This document shows, piece after piece, positions 1 to 9,598 of a stretch of DNA of 64,000 bases. How positions within the stretch are numbered: position 1 is the stretch's first letter; each line of letters begins with the position of its first letter. The notes beneath the pieces were generated by a model, which was given only the letters and a program-made list of their open reading frames with translations, did not search any database and was not told the DNA's origin. The translations under genes were made by a program, and so were the position numbers. This DNA comes from Nymphaea colorata (Eukaryota > Streptophyta > Magnoliopsida > Nymphaeales > Nymphaeaceae), in assembly GCF_008831285.2 (NCBI RefSeq), contig NC_045141.1:21014848-21078847 (forward strand), in the 5' to 3' direction.

Positions 1-608
1 GATTCAACAACGAAGTATAGCCCAAACCGATCATGCAAGAAGCAACAAGCCAACGACCAAACAATCACAAATGCACGAGAAGATTTTTACGTGGAAAACC
101 CCTCTAAACAATGAGGGTAAAAACCACGGGGTACTACGACCCAAAACTCAATCCACTATAATCAATGATATAAGTTGTCCCACGAAGAGCTACACAAAGC
201 CAACCCTCCAACAATAATATCTCACCAAAGCTATATGAGAAAACAAGGGAAAAATATCACGGATTGAATGCCCAAAACGTGGATTGGGAGGAGATGCGTT
301 CCGCCTCCTCGTTGGAATCGAATCTTGCTTTAGCCAAATGCTCGCAACCTTCTCTTCCTCTTCTCATTCTCTCCTTTCTTCTTCTCCTTCTCTCCTCTTG
401 CTATGCAGCCACCAAGAGAGAGCACGAGAGACCACACCTCTCCTTTCTCTTTTCCCCAAAAACGGAACCCTAGAAAGAGAGAGAGAGTGAGAGACGTAAG
501 AGGGATTGAGAGAGAGAGGGGGCACATCGCGTGCCCCTCTTTTTCTTCCGCCCGTCACTTAAGTGACGGGCCGGATCGGGTCCACTTGAGGCTGGACCCG
601 ACCCAACA
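1..608 (-). repeat. 3' LTR of copia-1, partial
   Basis: Matches 4731-5359 nearly base for base. About 41 bp of the LTR, those corresponding to 4690-4730, lie left of the window. It ends at CCCAACA (608), the inverted partner of the TGTTGGG that starts the other LTR. It lacks one 21-bp unit of a CT-rich duplication present in the right LTR near 5105-5150. Confidence 0.93.
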
Positions 609-620
609 AGCTCCCCCTCC
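609..620 (-). other. Polypurine tract of copia-1
   Basis: Read on the minus strand this is GGAGGGGGAGCT, directly before the TGTTGGG start of the 3' LTR. A purine run at this place primes plus-strand cDNA synthesis in LTR elements. Confidence 0.85.
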
Positions 621-659
621 AGCCTCAAGTGAGGGAACATTCCTGCAAAAAGAACAAAA

Positions 660-3600
660 TTAATATACTGCCTTAAAGGCAGTCATCTCAACTAAGTCTC
701 TACACATATCATGTTTCTCTTTAGGTAGAGACTTCGTCATCATATATGCTGGATTATCATCTGTATGGATCTTATCAAAAACAAACTGCTTCGACTCTAG
801 AACATCACGTATCCAATGATACCTCACGTCTATATGCTTTGACCTTGCATGAAAAGTAGAATTCTTTCCAAGGTGAATAGCACTCTGACTGTCACAGTAA
901 AGCACGTACTCGTCTTGACTGAACTGAAGTTCCTACATGAACCTCTTCATCCATAGGAGCTCCTTGCTCGCCTCTGTAGCTGCAATAAACTCTGCTTCAG
1001 TAGTAGATAATGCTACACATTTCTGAAGTCCGGATTGCCAAGAAACTGCACCACCTGCATATGTCAATAAAAAACCAGATATAGATCTTCTCCCGTCAAT
1101 GTCTCCTGCCATGTCTAAATCTGTATAACCAACGAGAATAGGTTTTTCTGCCCCAAAACAAAGTGAGAAACTGCTAGTCCCACGAAGGTATCTCAAAATC
1201 CATTTAACTGCTTCCCAGTGTTTCTTTCCTGGATTTGAGACAAACCGACTAACAACACCAACTGAATGAGCAATATCTGGTCTAGTACATACCATAGCAT
1301 ACATCAGACTACCTGTGACTGAGGCATAGGGAATCTTCTCCATATCTTCCTTTTCTGAATCTGTCCTTGGACTCTGCTTGGTGCTCAACTTGAAATGCGC
1401 TGCAAGAGGGGTGCTAACAGGCTTTTCCTTGTCCATGTGAAATCTTTGAAGTACCTTCTCAATGTATTTCTCTTGAGATAGCCATAGCTTCTTCGACTTC
1501 CTATCTCGTGTTATCTTCATACCCAAAATCTGACTAGCATGTCTCAAGTCTTTCATAGCAAACGACTTGCTCAACTCCTTTTTCAAGTTTGAAATTCTCG
1601 ATATATTGTTGCCAACAATAAGCATGTCATCAACATAAATCAACAAAATGATAAAATCATTACCTGAGAATTTCTTCACAAAGACGCAGTGATCTGAAGT
1701 AGTTTTGGTGTAGTCATACTCCCCCATAAATGACTCGAACTTCTTGTACCACTGCCTAGGTGCCTGCTTCAGACCATACAAGCTTTTCTTTAATCTGCAA
1801 ACATGGTTTTCTTTACCTTTCATAAGAAAACCTTCTGGCTGCATCATGTAAATTTCTTCATCAAGATCACCATGAAGAAAAGCTGTCTTCACATCCATCT
1901 GTTCGATCTCTAAATCAAGACTGGCTGCCAAACTAAGAACAACTCTGATAGATGACATCTTGACCACCGGTGAGAATATCTCGTCGAAGTCAACTCATTT
2001 CCTCTGATTGAACCCCTTCACAACCAACCTAGCTTTGTATCTTGGGTTTAAAGAGTTTTCATCATGTTTCACTCTAAAAACCCATTTGTTTCTCAATGCC
2101 CTCTTACCTTGGGGCAACTCCACAAGCTCGAAGGTGTGGTTGTCGTAAAGTGACTGCATCTCATCTTTCATGGCTTCCATCTACTTTTCCTTGTGCACAT
2201 CATGCACAACTTCTTCATAGCATTCAAGCTCACCACTGTCAGTCAACAAAATATAGTCATGTGCGGGATATCTAGTTGAGGGACGTCGCTCCCTTGTGGA
2301 TCTCCGCTGCTGATCTACATCTGAGGAAGAACCTTCCAGATTATGATCATCATCTTCGTCATCTGAATTAGGAATATATAGCATGTCTACTTGTCATTCT
2401 CTATCATGTATCTGCCCAACAGCATCATCTGGCACTGCTCTTGAAGTATTCTGCAAGGGAATAGGGTCCACATCAACTGGCAAATAGCTGCTATGAGAAG
2501 AATCCTTTACTGCTTTCTGAATATCCTCAATATTCTGATCTTCAGCAAATACCACATCCCTGCTTCTGACAAGCTTCTTCTCAACTGGATCATACAATCT
2601 GTAACCAAATTCATCATGGCCATAACCCAAAAACACGCACTGCCTGCTTTTTGATTCGAACTTCGACCTCTCATCCTTTGGTATATGCACAAATGCCCTG
2701 CATCCAAATACACGTAAGTGCTCATAGGATACATCCTTCCCATACCAAACTCTGTTAGGAACATCACCATCCAAAGGAACATGTGGAGACAAGTTAATTA
2801 CATAAGCAGCAGTATGTAAAGCTTCACACCAAAAAGAATCAGATAACTTAGCTTCAGATAGGAGACATCTAACTCTCTCCATGAGTGTCCTGTTCATCCT
2901 TTCTGCCATGCCATTCAATGGAGGAGTCTTAGGTGGAGTCTTCTGGTGCCTGATGCCATGAGATCTGCAATACTCATCAAATGGACCAATATACTCTCTC
3001 TCATTATCGCTGCGAACACACTTCAGCTTCTTTCCAGACTGCCTTTCAACCAGTGCATGAAAGTCCTTGAAAACACCAAGGACTTGGTCTTTCCTCTTCA
3101 AAGAATAGACCCAAACTTTTCTAGAAAAATCATCAATAAACGTGACAAAATAAAGTGCACCACCATGTGAACTTACTTTCATAGGACCACATAAATCTGT
3201 ATGAACCAGCTCAAGTGCTTCTGACTTTCTAGAAGGTGGATGACTCTTGAAAGAGACCCGCGTCTGCTTCCCTGCAAAACAATGACTGCATTTATCAAGT
3301 TTAACCTTCTTTACATCTTGTAGAAGATTCTTCTTGATCAAGAATTGCAGTCCCTTGTCACTCATATGTCCCAGCCTCCTGTGCCACAACTCTATAGATT
3401 TCTCATCCTGTGTCACATGTACCATGTCTTTGGAAATCGATGCCTGCATAGTATAAAGATTATTGCTGCATCTCTTGCCTCGAGCAATAATCAAGGAACC
3501 TCTAGTAAGCTTCCACTGGCCATCACCAAAAGTATTGTGATACCCTTCTTCATCGAGCCTTCCTGCAGAGATAAGGTTCAGATGCATGTCAGGTGCATGC

Positions 3601-4670
3601 CTCACATCTGTCAGCTTCAATAGAGCTCCATTCGCATTCTTTAGAATGACGTCGCCTTTGCCTACAACATGAGACAAAGAACCGTTACCCATTCTCAAAG
3701 TACCAAAATCACCAGAAATATATGAAGAGAAAAAATCCTTATGGGAAGTAACATGAAGAGCTGAACCACTATCAACAAGCCAACAAGTATCGTCTCTGGC
3801 AACATTAACCATGTTAGTATCACAAACAACAAACATTTCATGTTGTGCAGCAGCTACGACATTGTCATCTCGGTCATTTTTCTTCTCCTGTTTCTCCCCA
3901 AATTTATTCTCCTTATTCAGCTGGAAGCAGTACTTCTTTATGTGTCCTTTCTTTCCACAGTGGAGGCATTCCAAATTCTTATATCTCGATTTGGACTTGC
4001 TTCTGCTTTTATCTCTGCCCCTGTCATTCTTGAATTTACTCCTCCCCCTGTTCTCTGTGAAAAGAACCTCTGTCTGAGAAGAGCAAGCCTGAGATTTTCT
4101 TCTCATCTCCTCATTGAGAATACCTGACTTAACAGTCTCTAAAGAAACAACCCCATTAGCTGCAAAGTTAGTAAGCGAGACTCTAAATGTTTCCCACGAA
4201 TCAGGCAAAGTAGCAAGCAATAATAATCCCAAAATCTCATCTTCAAATTTAACGCCCATACTGGATAACTGACTAATGACCCCCTGAAAATCATTTAGAA
4301 AATCTGACACTGAACTGCCCTCCCTGAATCTCAAATTCATTAATCTTTTCAGAAGAAATAATTTACTACTTCCTGTCTTGGAGACATAAAAATTTTCTAA
4401 TTTTGCCCACAAACTACATGCATGATTTTCATCTTGAATATGGTTATAAACATTTTCATCCACAAATTGTCGAATGAAACCACAAACTTGTTCGTGTTCA
4501 AATTCCCATTCTTCGTCAGACTTAGAATCGGGCTTTTCTTTGGCAAAAACTGGGAGGTGCATAGCCTTCACATATAAGAGATCTTTCATCTTATTTTTCC
4601 ATAGACTATAATTAGTCCCATTTAGACTAATCATACAGCTAGTACCAAAATCAATTTTGTTATCCACCAT
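660..4670 (-). pseudogene. copia-1 gag-pol polyprotein with four nonsense codons
   Basis: A single frame encodes, in order: a Gag domain; a CCHC zinc knuckle ([14 protein letters not shown], near 3920-3970); an aspartic protease with DSGS where DSGA is usual; integrase with its HHCC zinc region and the D, D and E of the catalytic triad (HTDLCGP, RSDN, MAERMN); reverse transcriptase with YVDD (near 1630); and RNase H. The frame is never shifted. It is broken only by stops at 2394-2396 (TGA), 2181-2183 (TAG), 1995-1997 (TGA) and 933-935 (TAG), then ends normally at 660. The start is taken as the ATG at 4670, just after the primer binding site; an upstream ATG at 4715 lies before that site and is unlikely. 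The Asn-Glu-Arg after the second integrase Asp replaces the usual Asn-Gly-Gly. Confidence 0.93.
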
Positions 4671-4672
4671 GT

Positions 4673-4686
4673 TGGCTCTGATACCA
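4673..4686 (-). other. Primer binding site of copia-1 (initiator Met tRNA)
   Basis: On the minus strand this reads TGGTATCAGAGCCA, the usual plant copia primer site complementary to the 3' end of initiator Met tRNA. It lies three bases inside the 5' LTR end. Confidence 0.9.
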
Positions 4687-4689
4687 CTT

Positions 4690-5359
4690 TGTTGGGATAA
4701 AATGCGGATAAACACGAATCTACTAAAAAAGATTCAACAACGAAGTATAGCCCAAACCAATCATGCAAGAAGCAACAAGCCAACGACCAAGCAATCATAA
4801 ATGCACGAGAAGATTTTTACGTGGAAAACCCCTCTAAACAATGAGGGTAAAAACCACGGGGTACTACGACCCAAAACTCAATCCACTATAATCAATGATA
4901 TAAGTTGTCCCACGAGGGGCTACACAAAGCCAACCCTCCAACAATAATATCTCACCAAAGCTATATGAGAAAACAAGGGAAAAATATCACCAATTGAATG
5001 CCCAAAACGTGGATTGGGAGGAGATGCGTTCCGCATCCTCGTTGGAATCGAATCTTGCTTTAGCCAAATGCTCTCAATCTTCTCTTCCTCTTCTCATTCT
5101 CTCCTTTCTTCTTCTCCTTCTCTCCTCTCTTCTTCTCCTTCTCTCCTCTTGCTATGCAGCCACCAAGAGAGAGCACGAGAGACCACACCTCTCCTTTCTC
5201 TTTTCCCCAAAAACGGAACCCTAGAAAGAGAGAGAGAGTGAGAGACGTAAGAGGGATTGAGAGAGAGAGGGGGCACATCGCGTGCCCCTCTTTTTCTTCC
5301 GCCCGTCACTTAAGTGACGGGCCGGATCGGGTCCACTTGAGGCTGGACCCGACCCAACA
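4690..5359 (-). repeat. 5' LTR of copia-1, complete (670 bp)
   Basis: Begins TGTTGGG and ends CCCAACA on the plus strand, giving perfect 7-bp terminal inverted repeats. Pairs with 1-608. Small ORFs of 60-86 codons inside both LTRs lie in CT/GA-rich low-complexity sequence and are not genes. Confidence 0.93.
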
Positions 5360-5620
5360 GTGAAGTGGGTAAGGAGAGGCAATGGTAGAGAATAAGAGCA
5401 TAGAAGTCGATGGATAATGAAAAGACATTACAACCCCTTTATATACAGAGGTAGCCATGTGCTAACAATTTGAACGAGCTGCTACATTCCCAAAGACATG
5501 ATGAACGTGAATGCACGCACAATACCTACTCATACGGCTTCGTTGAGGCCCTCAACAGCAGATATATTCTTCTTCAAGTTCTATTTTGAATTATTAATCC
5601 GTGATTGACTTGTTGATATT
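5360..5620 (-). pseudogene. Inverted family-member relic: promoter part only, cut by copia-1
   Basis: On the minus strand this matches the promoter and 5' UTR of the inverted relics at 8569-8930 and 11970-12330, with a TATA box as TATATAAA at 5445-5438. Copia-1 is inserted in the 5' UTR between this TATA box and the expected start codon, which would lie left of the window. Copia-1 has the same orientation as the relic. Confidence 0.6.
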
Positions 5621-6241
5621 TTAATTTTTTTTGGTGGTTGACCATTCCTTGATGGCATATACGGCCATTATCACTTCTTGCAATTTCTCATCAACATATA
5701 TGGGTTTGTTTTCGATGCTCAGAATAACGAAATATTTGTCCTTCACTTGGACCTGTTATTAAGTTGTTGTACACGCTGACGTTTTGCTTGCCCATAAAAA
5801 AGCGGCATGTTATTAGAAGACAAATTGCTATTTTGGGACGAGATCAATCCTAAAAGTACAGATTTTTGTTAAAAAGAATGCATGAAACATACAAAAAAGC
5901 TGCCTGATTTGTTTCTGATATCCAACGAGTTTTTTTCCTTACATGTATAAATATTATATCGTTGTGTTATTTCCTTAGTAATTCTTTTGTGCTTTTTTAT
6001 GATCATCTTCCGCGTGTGGGTGAACTAGCTACTTATGGAACTTAAAGCATGCGTACGTCCGTGATCGTTTCAAAACCTTTCCCATATTGAAAATGATGTA
6101 CTGCTCCTACTCTCACATCATGTCCTTTGGTTTCTTGTCTTAGATGGTTCTTGCGGTCATGGTAAACGTGCATGTCCACCCATGGTAGACGACTATACCG
6201 ATTGGCATTCAATTTCTTGGCAGCAGCACGCATCTTACTTC
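5621..6241. other. Intergenic DNA of R1, no gene seen
   Basis: AT-rich sequence repeated at about 8970-9598 and 12365-13001. Contains the second copy of a roughly 130-bp direct repeat (gcatata..gccattatcac..gtccttcac) that also flanks the inverted relic. A 71-codon minus-strand ORF (6042-6257) recurs in all three units but runs antisense into a TATA box, and I do not call it. Confidence 0.5.
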
Positions 6242-6503
6242 TATATAAAATCTCCAAATCCGTAACAGTCTCTGTCTATCAGTTCAACTTCTGGCTGCCT
6301 CACCTACAACCAAGCGGTAGCTAGGTTTCGGTGATCCGTCTAGGAAATTCCACAAACTGAAATTGACTGCAATGAAAGTACTGGGCTACAGGCCTCCAGC
6401 ACACAATATGATGAATAAGACGCTGGGGTGGACTTTGTATTTGTTTAATAGATCAGATACTGACGCGTTGTGTTCACGAGGAGCCACTAATTTGCCAAGC
6501 TGA
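6242..6503 (+). pseudogene. TATA-bearing relic with 43-codon ORF, R1 copy
   Basis: TATATAAA at 6242 is followed by a CTGGCTGCCTCACC stretch resembling the family 5' UTR, then by sequence open from 6330 to a TGA at 6501-6503. The ATG at 6372 gives 43 residues beginning MKVLGYRPPAHNMM and ending ATNLPS. No signal peptide remains. Longer copies at 45707 and 60884 keep a GARDVPKH-like stretch between TATA and ORF, so this is probably the tail of a decayed secreted-protein gene. Translation is unproven. Confidence 0.4.
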
Positions 6504-6740
6504 AAAGATACTTGAGTTGAACGTGATGAGCATAACAAGATGGAGTAAAAGGAAGAGGTTTGGCAGCTGACCGCTCGAGATGAATATATGGGAATCAACT
6601 ACTGAGGGCCCAGAATATTTTAGTGTGCATATATAAAAGCGAAATGCAGATCCACTTGGAACTCGCTGGGTAAATGCGTGGACAATATCAGCCGATCGCT
6701 GTGAGAAGCCACCCATAACTAAATCTAGGTGTTTTCATGA

Positions 6741-6925
6741 AAGAGCAATGAGCATTTTGTAATTTTTAAAAAAGAAATATATTTTTGTAGATTTGTTTTC
6801 TTTTTTCTATTTCCATTTTTATGTTAAGAAAAAGTTTTTTTTTTTAAGTTTGAACTGACGATATTTTAGTCATTAATTACACTGGTGCATAAAAATTCAT
6901 GCACGAGTATGACACATACGACCTA
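6741..6925 (+). repeat. AT-rich repeat with ACTGGTGCA hairpin, R1 copy
   Basis: An A/T-rich tract ends in a stem, CACTGGTGCA..TGCACGAGTATG (about 6882-6911), then GACACATACGACCTAATAA. It recurs upstream of most genes in the window (10163, 17300, 20731, 30470, 40192, 43117, 46363, 55490, 61600). It may be a MITE captured in the ancestral promoter, since it moves with the gene in each duplication. Confidence 0.5.
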
Positions 6926-7015
6926 ATAACAAAAGTGGTGCCACTGTCATTTCCAAGACGGGGAAGATTGAAAGAAGGAACAAATGCTTTCAAAACTTTC
7001 ATACTCCTTGACCAT

Positions 7016-7018
<3 letters not shown>

Positions 7019-7100
<82 letters not shown>
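7019..7100. repeat. Compound microsatellite (TA)26(GA)15
   Basis: A perfect TA run to 7070 followed by a GA run to 7100, about 490 bp upstream of the gene at 7587. The same compound repeat, at other lengths, precedes 10985, 47408 and 62531. Confidence 0.97.
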
Positions 7101-7102
<2 letters not shown>

Positions 7103-7480
7103 TGATTGCTTGCCCAAAAAGCCAATTTACTCTTCTTTGCCATTTTGGCGCTCAAGAAAAGGGTCAAACGTTAAAATGGACTGGCCGATACGAGCAAAAG
7201 GAAAAAGTTTCTTAATTAGTTTGGATCAATGTCCCTCAAGTGAAGATGTTGAAAAATGGGAAAGGCCATGCATGCTAACAAGGAAAGGTCAAACACTAAA
7301 AGAATTCAAACTTTCAACAAGTCAATCTCCGGACAACAACTCAAAAGTTTACTTCTACGAGTGCGTCGTGGGAACCTCATGGAATCAATATGATTTAGCC
7401 TCATGCGTGTGTGCACGTCTTCATTTCTTTGAGAATATGATATGTCAATCAAATTACTAGTACTGACATCGCTACTTCTC

Positions 7481-7488
7481 TATATAAA
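7481..7488 (+). promoter_or_regulatory. TATA box of the 7587 gene
   Basis: TATATAAA in the family context CTTCTC-TATATAAA-GGAGTCC, 106 bp before the ATG. Upstream are GGTCAAA (7148, 7284) and AAGTCAA (7319), which read TTGAC (W-box core) on the other strand, CATGCATG (7268) and GCACGTC (7411). All are conserved in sister promoters to varying degree. Confidence 0.85.
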
Positions 7489-7586
7489 GGAGTCCGCATC
7501 ACTCTTTGTTATCCATTCGCAAATACCCCTTCTTCTCATCTGCTTCCTTTCCTCACCCACCCAAGCTCCTCTGATCTTGTGCAAAA

Positions 7587-8066
7587 ATGAAGAGCATAAC
7601 ATTCCTCCTCATCCTCATCGTAGCTATTGCCCTCTCCATGTGCATAGCGGGTGCCAGAGACCTATCCGAAGACCATCGTAAGGAGCACGAGCATGACCAC
7701 CGTGAGACGCATTTAGACCATCACCATGAGAAGGATCACAAAGATGGCCACCATCCGCATGGCCCACATGAGGAGCATCATGAAGTACATGATCATAGGG
7801 ATCACAAGGACAATGAGAAGCATGAACATGACAAACGCGAGAAGGATCATAATGAGCATGAGCACGAGCATGAGCACGAGCACGAGCACGAGCACGAACA
7901 TGACAAACGCAAGCAGGAATATCGTAATGAGCATGACCATGACGAACACGAATACAAGAAGGATCATAAAGAGCACGACGTTGACCAACATAAGCAGCAT
8001 CACAAGAGGCACGATGATGACCATTATAAGAGGGATCATAAGCAGCATGATGGCCGTCATTATTGA
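7587..8066 (+). CDS. Secreted histidine-rich repeat protein, type 1 (H1a), 159 aa
   Basis: Residues 1-23 are a signal peptide: MKS, a hydrophobic LLILIVAIALSMCI core and an A-G-A cleavage site. The mature 136 residues contain about 42 His by hand count; nearly all the rest are Asp, Glu, Lys and Arg, with no Cys or Trp. Domain order: acidic-His head (EHEHDH, DHHHEKDH), a GHHPHGPHEEHHEVHDHRDH block, eight Glu-His pairs encoded by GAGCAY hexamers, a KRKQEYRNEHDH link and the tail DDDHYKRDHKQHDGRHY. The ATG is the first after the TATA box and is preceded by CAAAA. A poly(A) signal AATAAA lies at 8224. The protein should be extracellular and disordered. Binding of Zn, Ni or Cu is inferred from composition. 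I do not recognise a named family. Confidence 0.85.
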   Translation: MKSITFLLILIVAIALSMCIAGARDLSEDHRKEHEHDHRETHLDHHHEKDHKDGHHPHGPHEEHHEVHDHRDHKDNEKHEHDKREKDHNEHEHEHEHEHEHEHEHDKRKQEYRNEHDHDEHEYKKDHKEHDVDQHKQHHKRHDDDHYKRDHKQHDGRHY

Positions 8067-8568
8067 TCATGCTTTGCAAGAGAGTAGTGCATCTCTATTG
8101 TGTTGAGCTGCATGCTTTTGTTGTCTGATTTGCTTTTGCTATTCAGTTTTGTCGATGATTATGTTAAATAAGTGAATGCTACACAATTGCAGTGAGACGG
8201 CTACATATAATATGAAGGAGTTCAATAAAACAAGCCGTTGCCTTGTATCTAGGAAATGACTATTTTATTCCCACTCATCTTTGTTGTGGATGCATATCGG
8301 CATAGGTCTTTTACTCGTAGGTTGACTACATAGTAAGACTCTCTTCATATTGACTCTCTCTCCAGAAACCTTCCTTTGTGGCAACCGTAAGGATTTTTTT
8401 TCCGCTCTTAAAACACTTAGGGGCCACTGGACATAATTAGGAGCAAGATAAGAGTGTGATAGCATATATTGACTGGTTGATATGTGAATTCTTTTGGTTT
8501 ACCTTTCCTTGATAGCATATATGGCCATTATCACTTCTTGCCACTTCTCATCAATGTATATGCGTTTA
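8067..8568. other. 3' UTR and flank of the 7587 gene
   Basis: The 3' UTR (GATCATGCTTTGCA.., CTGATTTGCTTTTGC.., AATAAA at 8224) is shared by the whole family. At about 8408-8440 is TTAGGGGCCACTGGACATAA, the left end of the MITE-like repeat seen whole at 14312. The first copy of the 130-bp direct repeat follows at about 8477-8605. No other gene was seen. Confidence 0.6.
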
Positions 8569-8930
8569 TTATCGATACTGAGAACAACAAAATATTTGTC
8601 CTTCACGATGGCCCCTGGGTATATCCCTGGCTCCTGCTAGGCATATGCATAGGGAAATGGCTACGACTAGAAGGAGTAGGAGTGCAGTGCTCCGCATTTT
8701 TGCAGAGAGGGAGGCAGTGAAGTGGGCAAGGAGAGGCAATGGTAGAGAATAAGAGCATAGAAGTCGATGGATAATGAAAAGACATTACAACCCCTTTATA
8801 TAAAGAGGTAGACATGTGCTAACAATTTGAACGAGCTGCTACATTCCCAAAGACATGATGAACGTGCATGCACGCACAATACCTACTCATACGGCTTCGT
8901 TGAGGCCCTCGACAGCAGATATATTCTTCT
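8569..8930 (-). pseudogene. Inverted family-member relic: promoter, 5' UTR, signal peptide, truncated
   Basis: On the minus strand a TATATAAA (8802-8795) precedes an ATG (8697-8695) by 105 bp, the family spacing. The ORF starts MRSTALLLLLVV, continues AISLCICLAGARDIPRGH, then runs into the 130-bp direct repeat and stops at 8569 after 42 codons. The His-rich body is missing. Upstream, GTGCATGCACGTTCATC and CTTTGGGAATGT match the sense-gene promoter (GCACGTCTTCAT, CTTTGAGAATAT). So a diverged paralogue was inserted in opposite orientation and only its 5' part remains. A 42-residue product is possible but unproven. Confidence 0.7.
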
Positions 8931-9598
8931 TCAAGTTCTATTTTGAATTATTAATCCTTGATTGGCATGTTGATATTTTGATTTTTTTTGGTGGTTGACC
9001 ATTCCTTGATTGCATATATGGCCATTATCACTTCTTGCAATTTCTCATCAACATATATGGGTTTGTTTTCGATGCTGAGAATAACGAAATATTTGTCCTT
9101 CACTCCGACCTGTTATTATGTTGTTGTACACGCTGACGTTTTGCTTGCCCATAGAAAAGCGGCATGTTATTAGAAGGCAAATTGCTATTTTGGGACGAGA
9201 TCAATCCTAAAAGTACAGATTTTTGTTAAAATGAATGCTTGAAACATACAAAAAAGCTGCCTGATTTGTTTCTGATATCCAACGAGTTTTTTTCCTTACA
9301 TGTATAAATATTATATCGTTGTGTTATTTCCTTAAGTAATTCTTTTGTTGTTTTTTATGATCATCTTCGTGTGTGGGTGAACTAGCTACTTATGGAACTT
9401 AAAGCATGCGTACGTCCGTGATCGTTTCAAAACCTTTCCCATATTGAAAATGATATACTGCTCCTACTATCACATCATGTCCTTTGGTTTCTTGTCTTAG
9501 ATGGTTCTTGCGGTCATGGTAAACGTGCATGTCCACCCATGGTAGACGACTATACCCATTGGCATTCAATTTCTTGGCAGCAGCACGCATCTTACTTC
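8931..9598. other. Intergenic DNA of R2, no gene seen
   Basis: Counterpart of 5621-6241: the second copy of the 130-bp direct repeat (about 8970-9104) followed by AT-rich sequence up to the relic TATA box. No coding sequence is supported. Confidence 0.5.

Larger units (their letters stand above)
1..5359 (-). mobile_element. Ty1-copia LTR retrotransposon (copia-1), left LTR cut by window edge
   Basis: On the minus strand the parts run 5' LTR (4690-5359), primer binding site (4673-4686), gag-protease-integrase-RT-RNase H reading frame (4670-660), polypurine tract (609-620) and 3' LTR (608-1). Integrase before reverse transcriptase defines the copia superfamily. The LTRs differ by about ten substitutions and one 21-bp duplication by hand count, so insertion is fairly recent. 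The right edge abuts GTGAAGTGGG, a sequence found uninterrupted at 8717 and 12121, so the element sits inside an R-type repeat. The left flank and target duplication lie outside the window. Four in-frame stops make this copy non-autonomous. Confidence 0.95.
5360..8716 (+). repeat. Repeat unit R1 (about 3.36 kb)
   Basis: The first of three direct repeats starting with GTGAAGTGGG (5360, 8717, 12121). Order inside: inverted promoter relic, intergenic DNA, TATA relic with a 43-codon ORF, AT-rich hairpin repeat, (TA)n(GA)n, type-1 gene at 7587, 3' flank, and the start-codon end of the next inverted relic. Copia-1 lies immediately left, so the matching part of the preceding unit is outside the window. 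Confidence 0.9.

Noticed and set aside
264..663. Small ORFs in the copia-1 LTRs
   Set aside because: Low-complexity CT/GA sequence within an LTR, differing between LTRs by an indel.
6042..6257. 71-codon minus-strand ORF present in all three R units (also 9399, 12802)
   Set aside because: Copies are too similar for conservation to mean anything. The ORF starts inside a plus-strand TATA box and resembles no known protein.
6900..6935. Hairpin followed by CTAAT, as at a Helitron 3' end
   Set aside because: CTAAT is not conserved among copies (CCAAT at 20905, absent at 17455), and no 5' TC end or Rep/helicase was seen.
7442..7681. 79-codon ORF across the TATA box and 5' UTR (also 10840, 47263)
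   Set aside because: Spans the promoter and overlaps the signal peptide in another frame; repeated only by duplication.
7624..8079. Long minus-strand ORF (151 codons, Arg-Ala and Ala-His rich) over the 7587 gene, and a hydrophobic Met/Leu/Val one at 7713-8060
   Set aside because: GAGCAY repeats contain no stop in several frames, so every His-rich gene shows such ORFs. They lack promoter and conserved start; the sense frame has the TATA box, signal peptide and clean stop.
7726..8106. Plus-strand +1-frame ORF rich in Ser, Thr, Met and Arg
   Set aside because: Shadow of the sense frame, without signal peptide; its length follows the hexamer tract.
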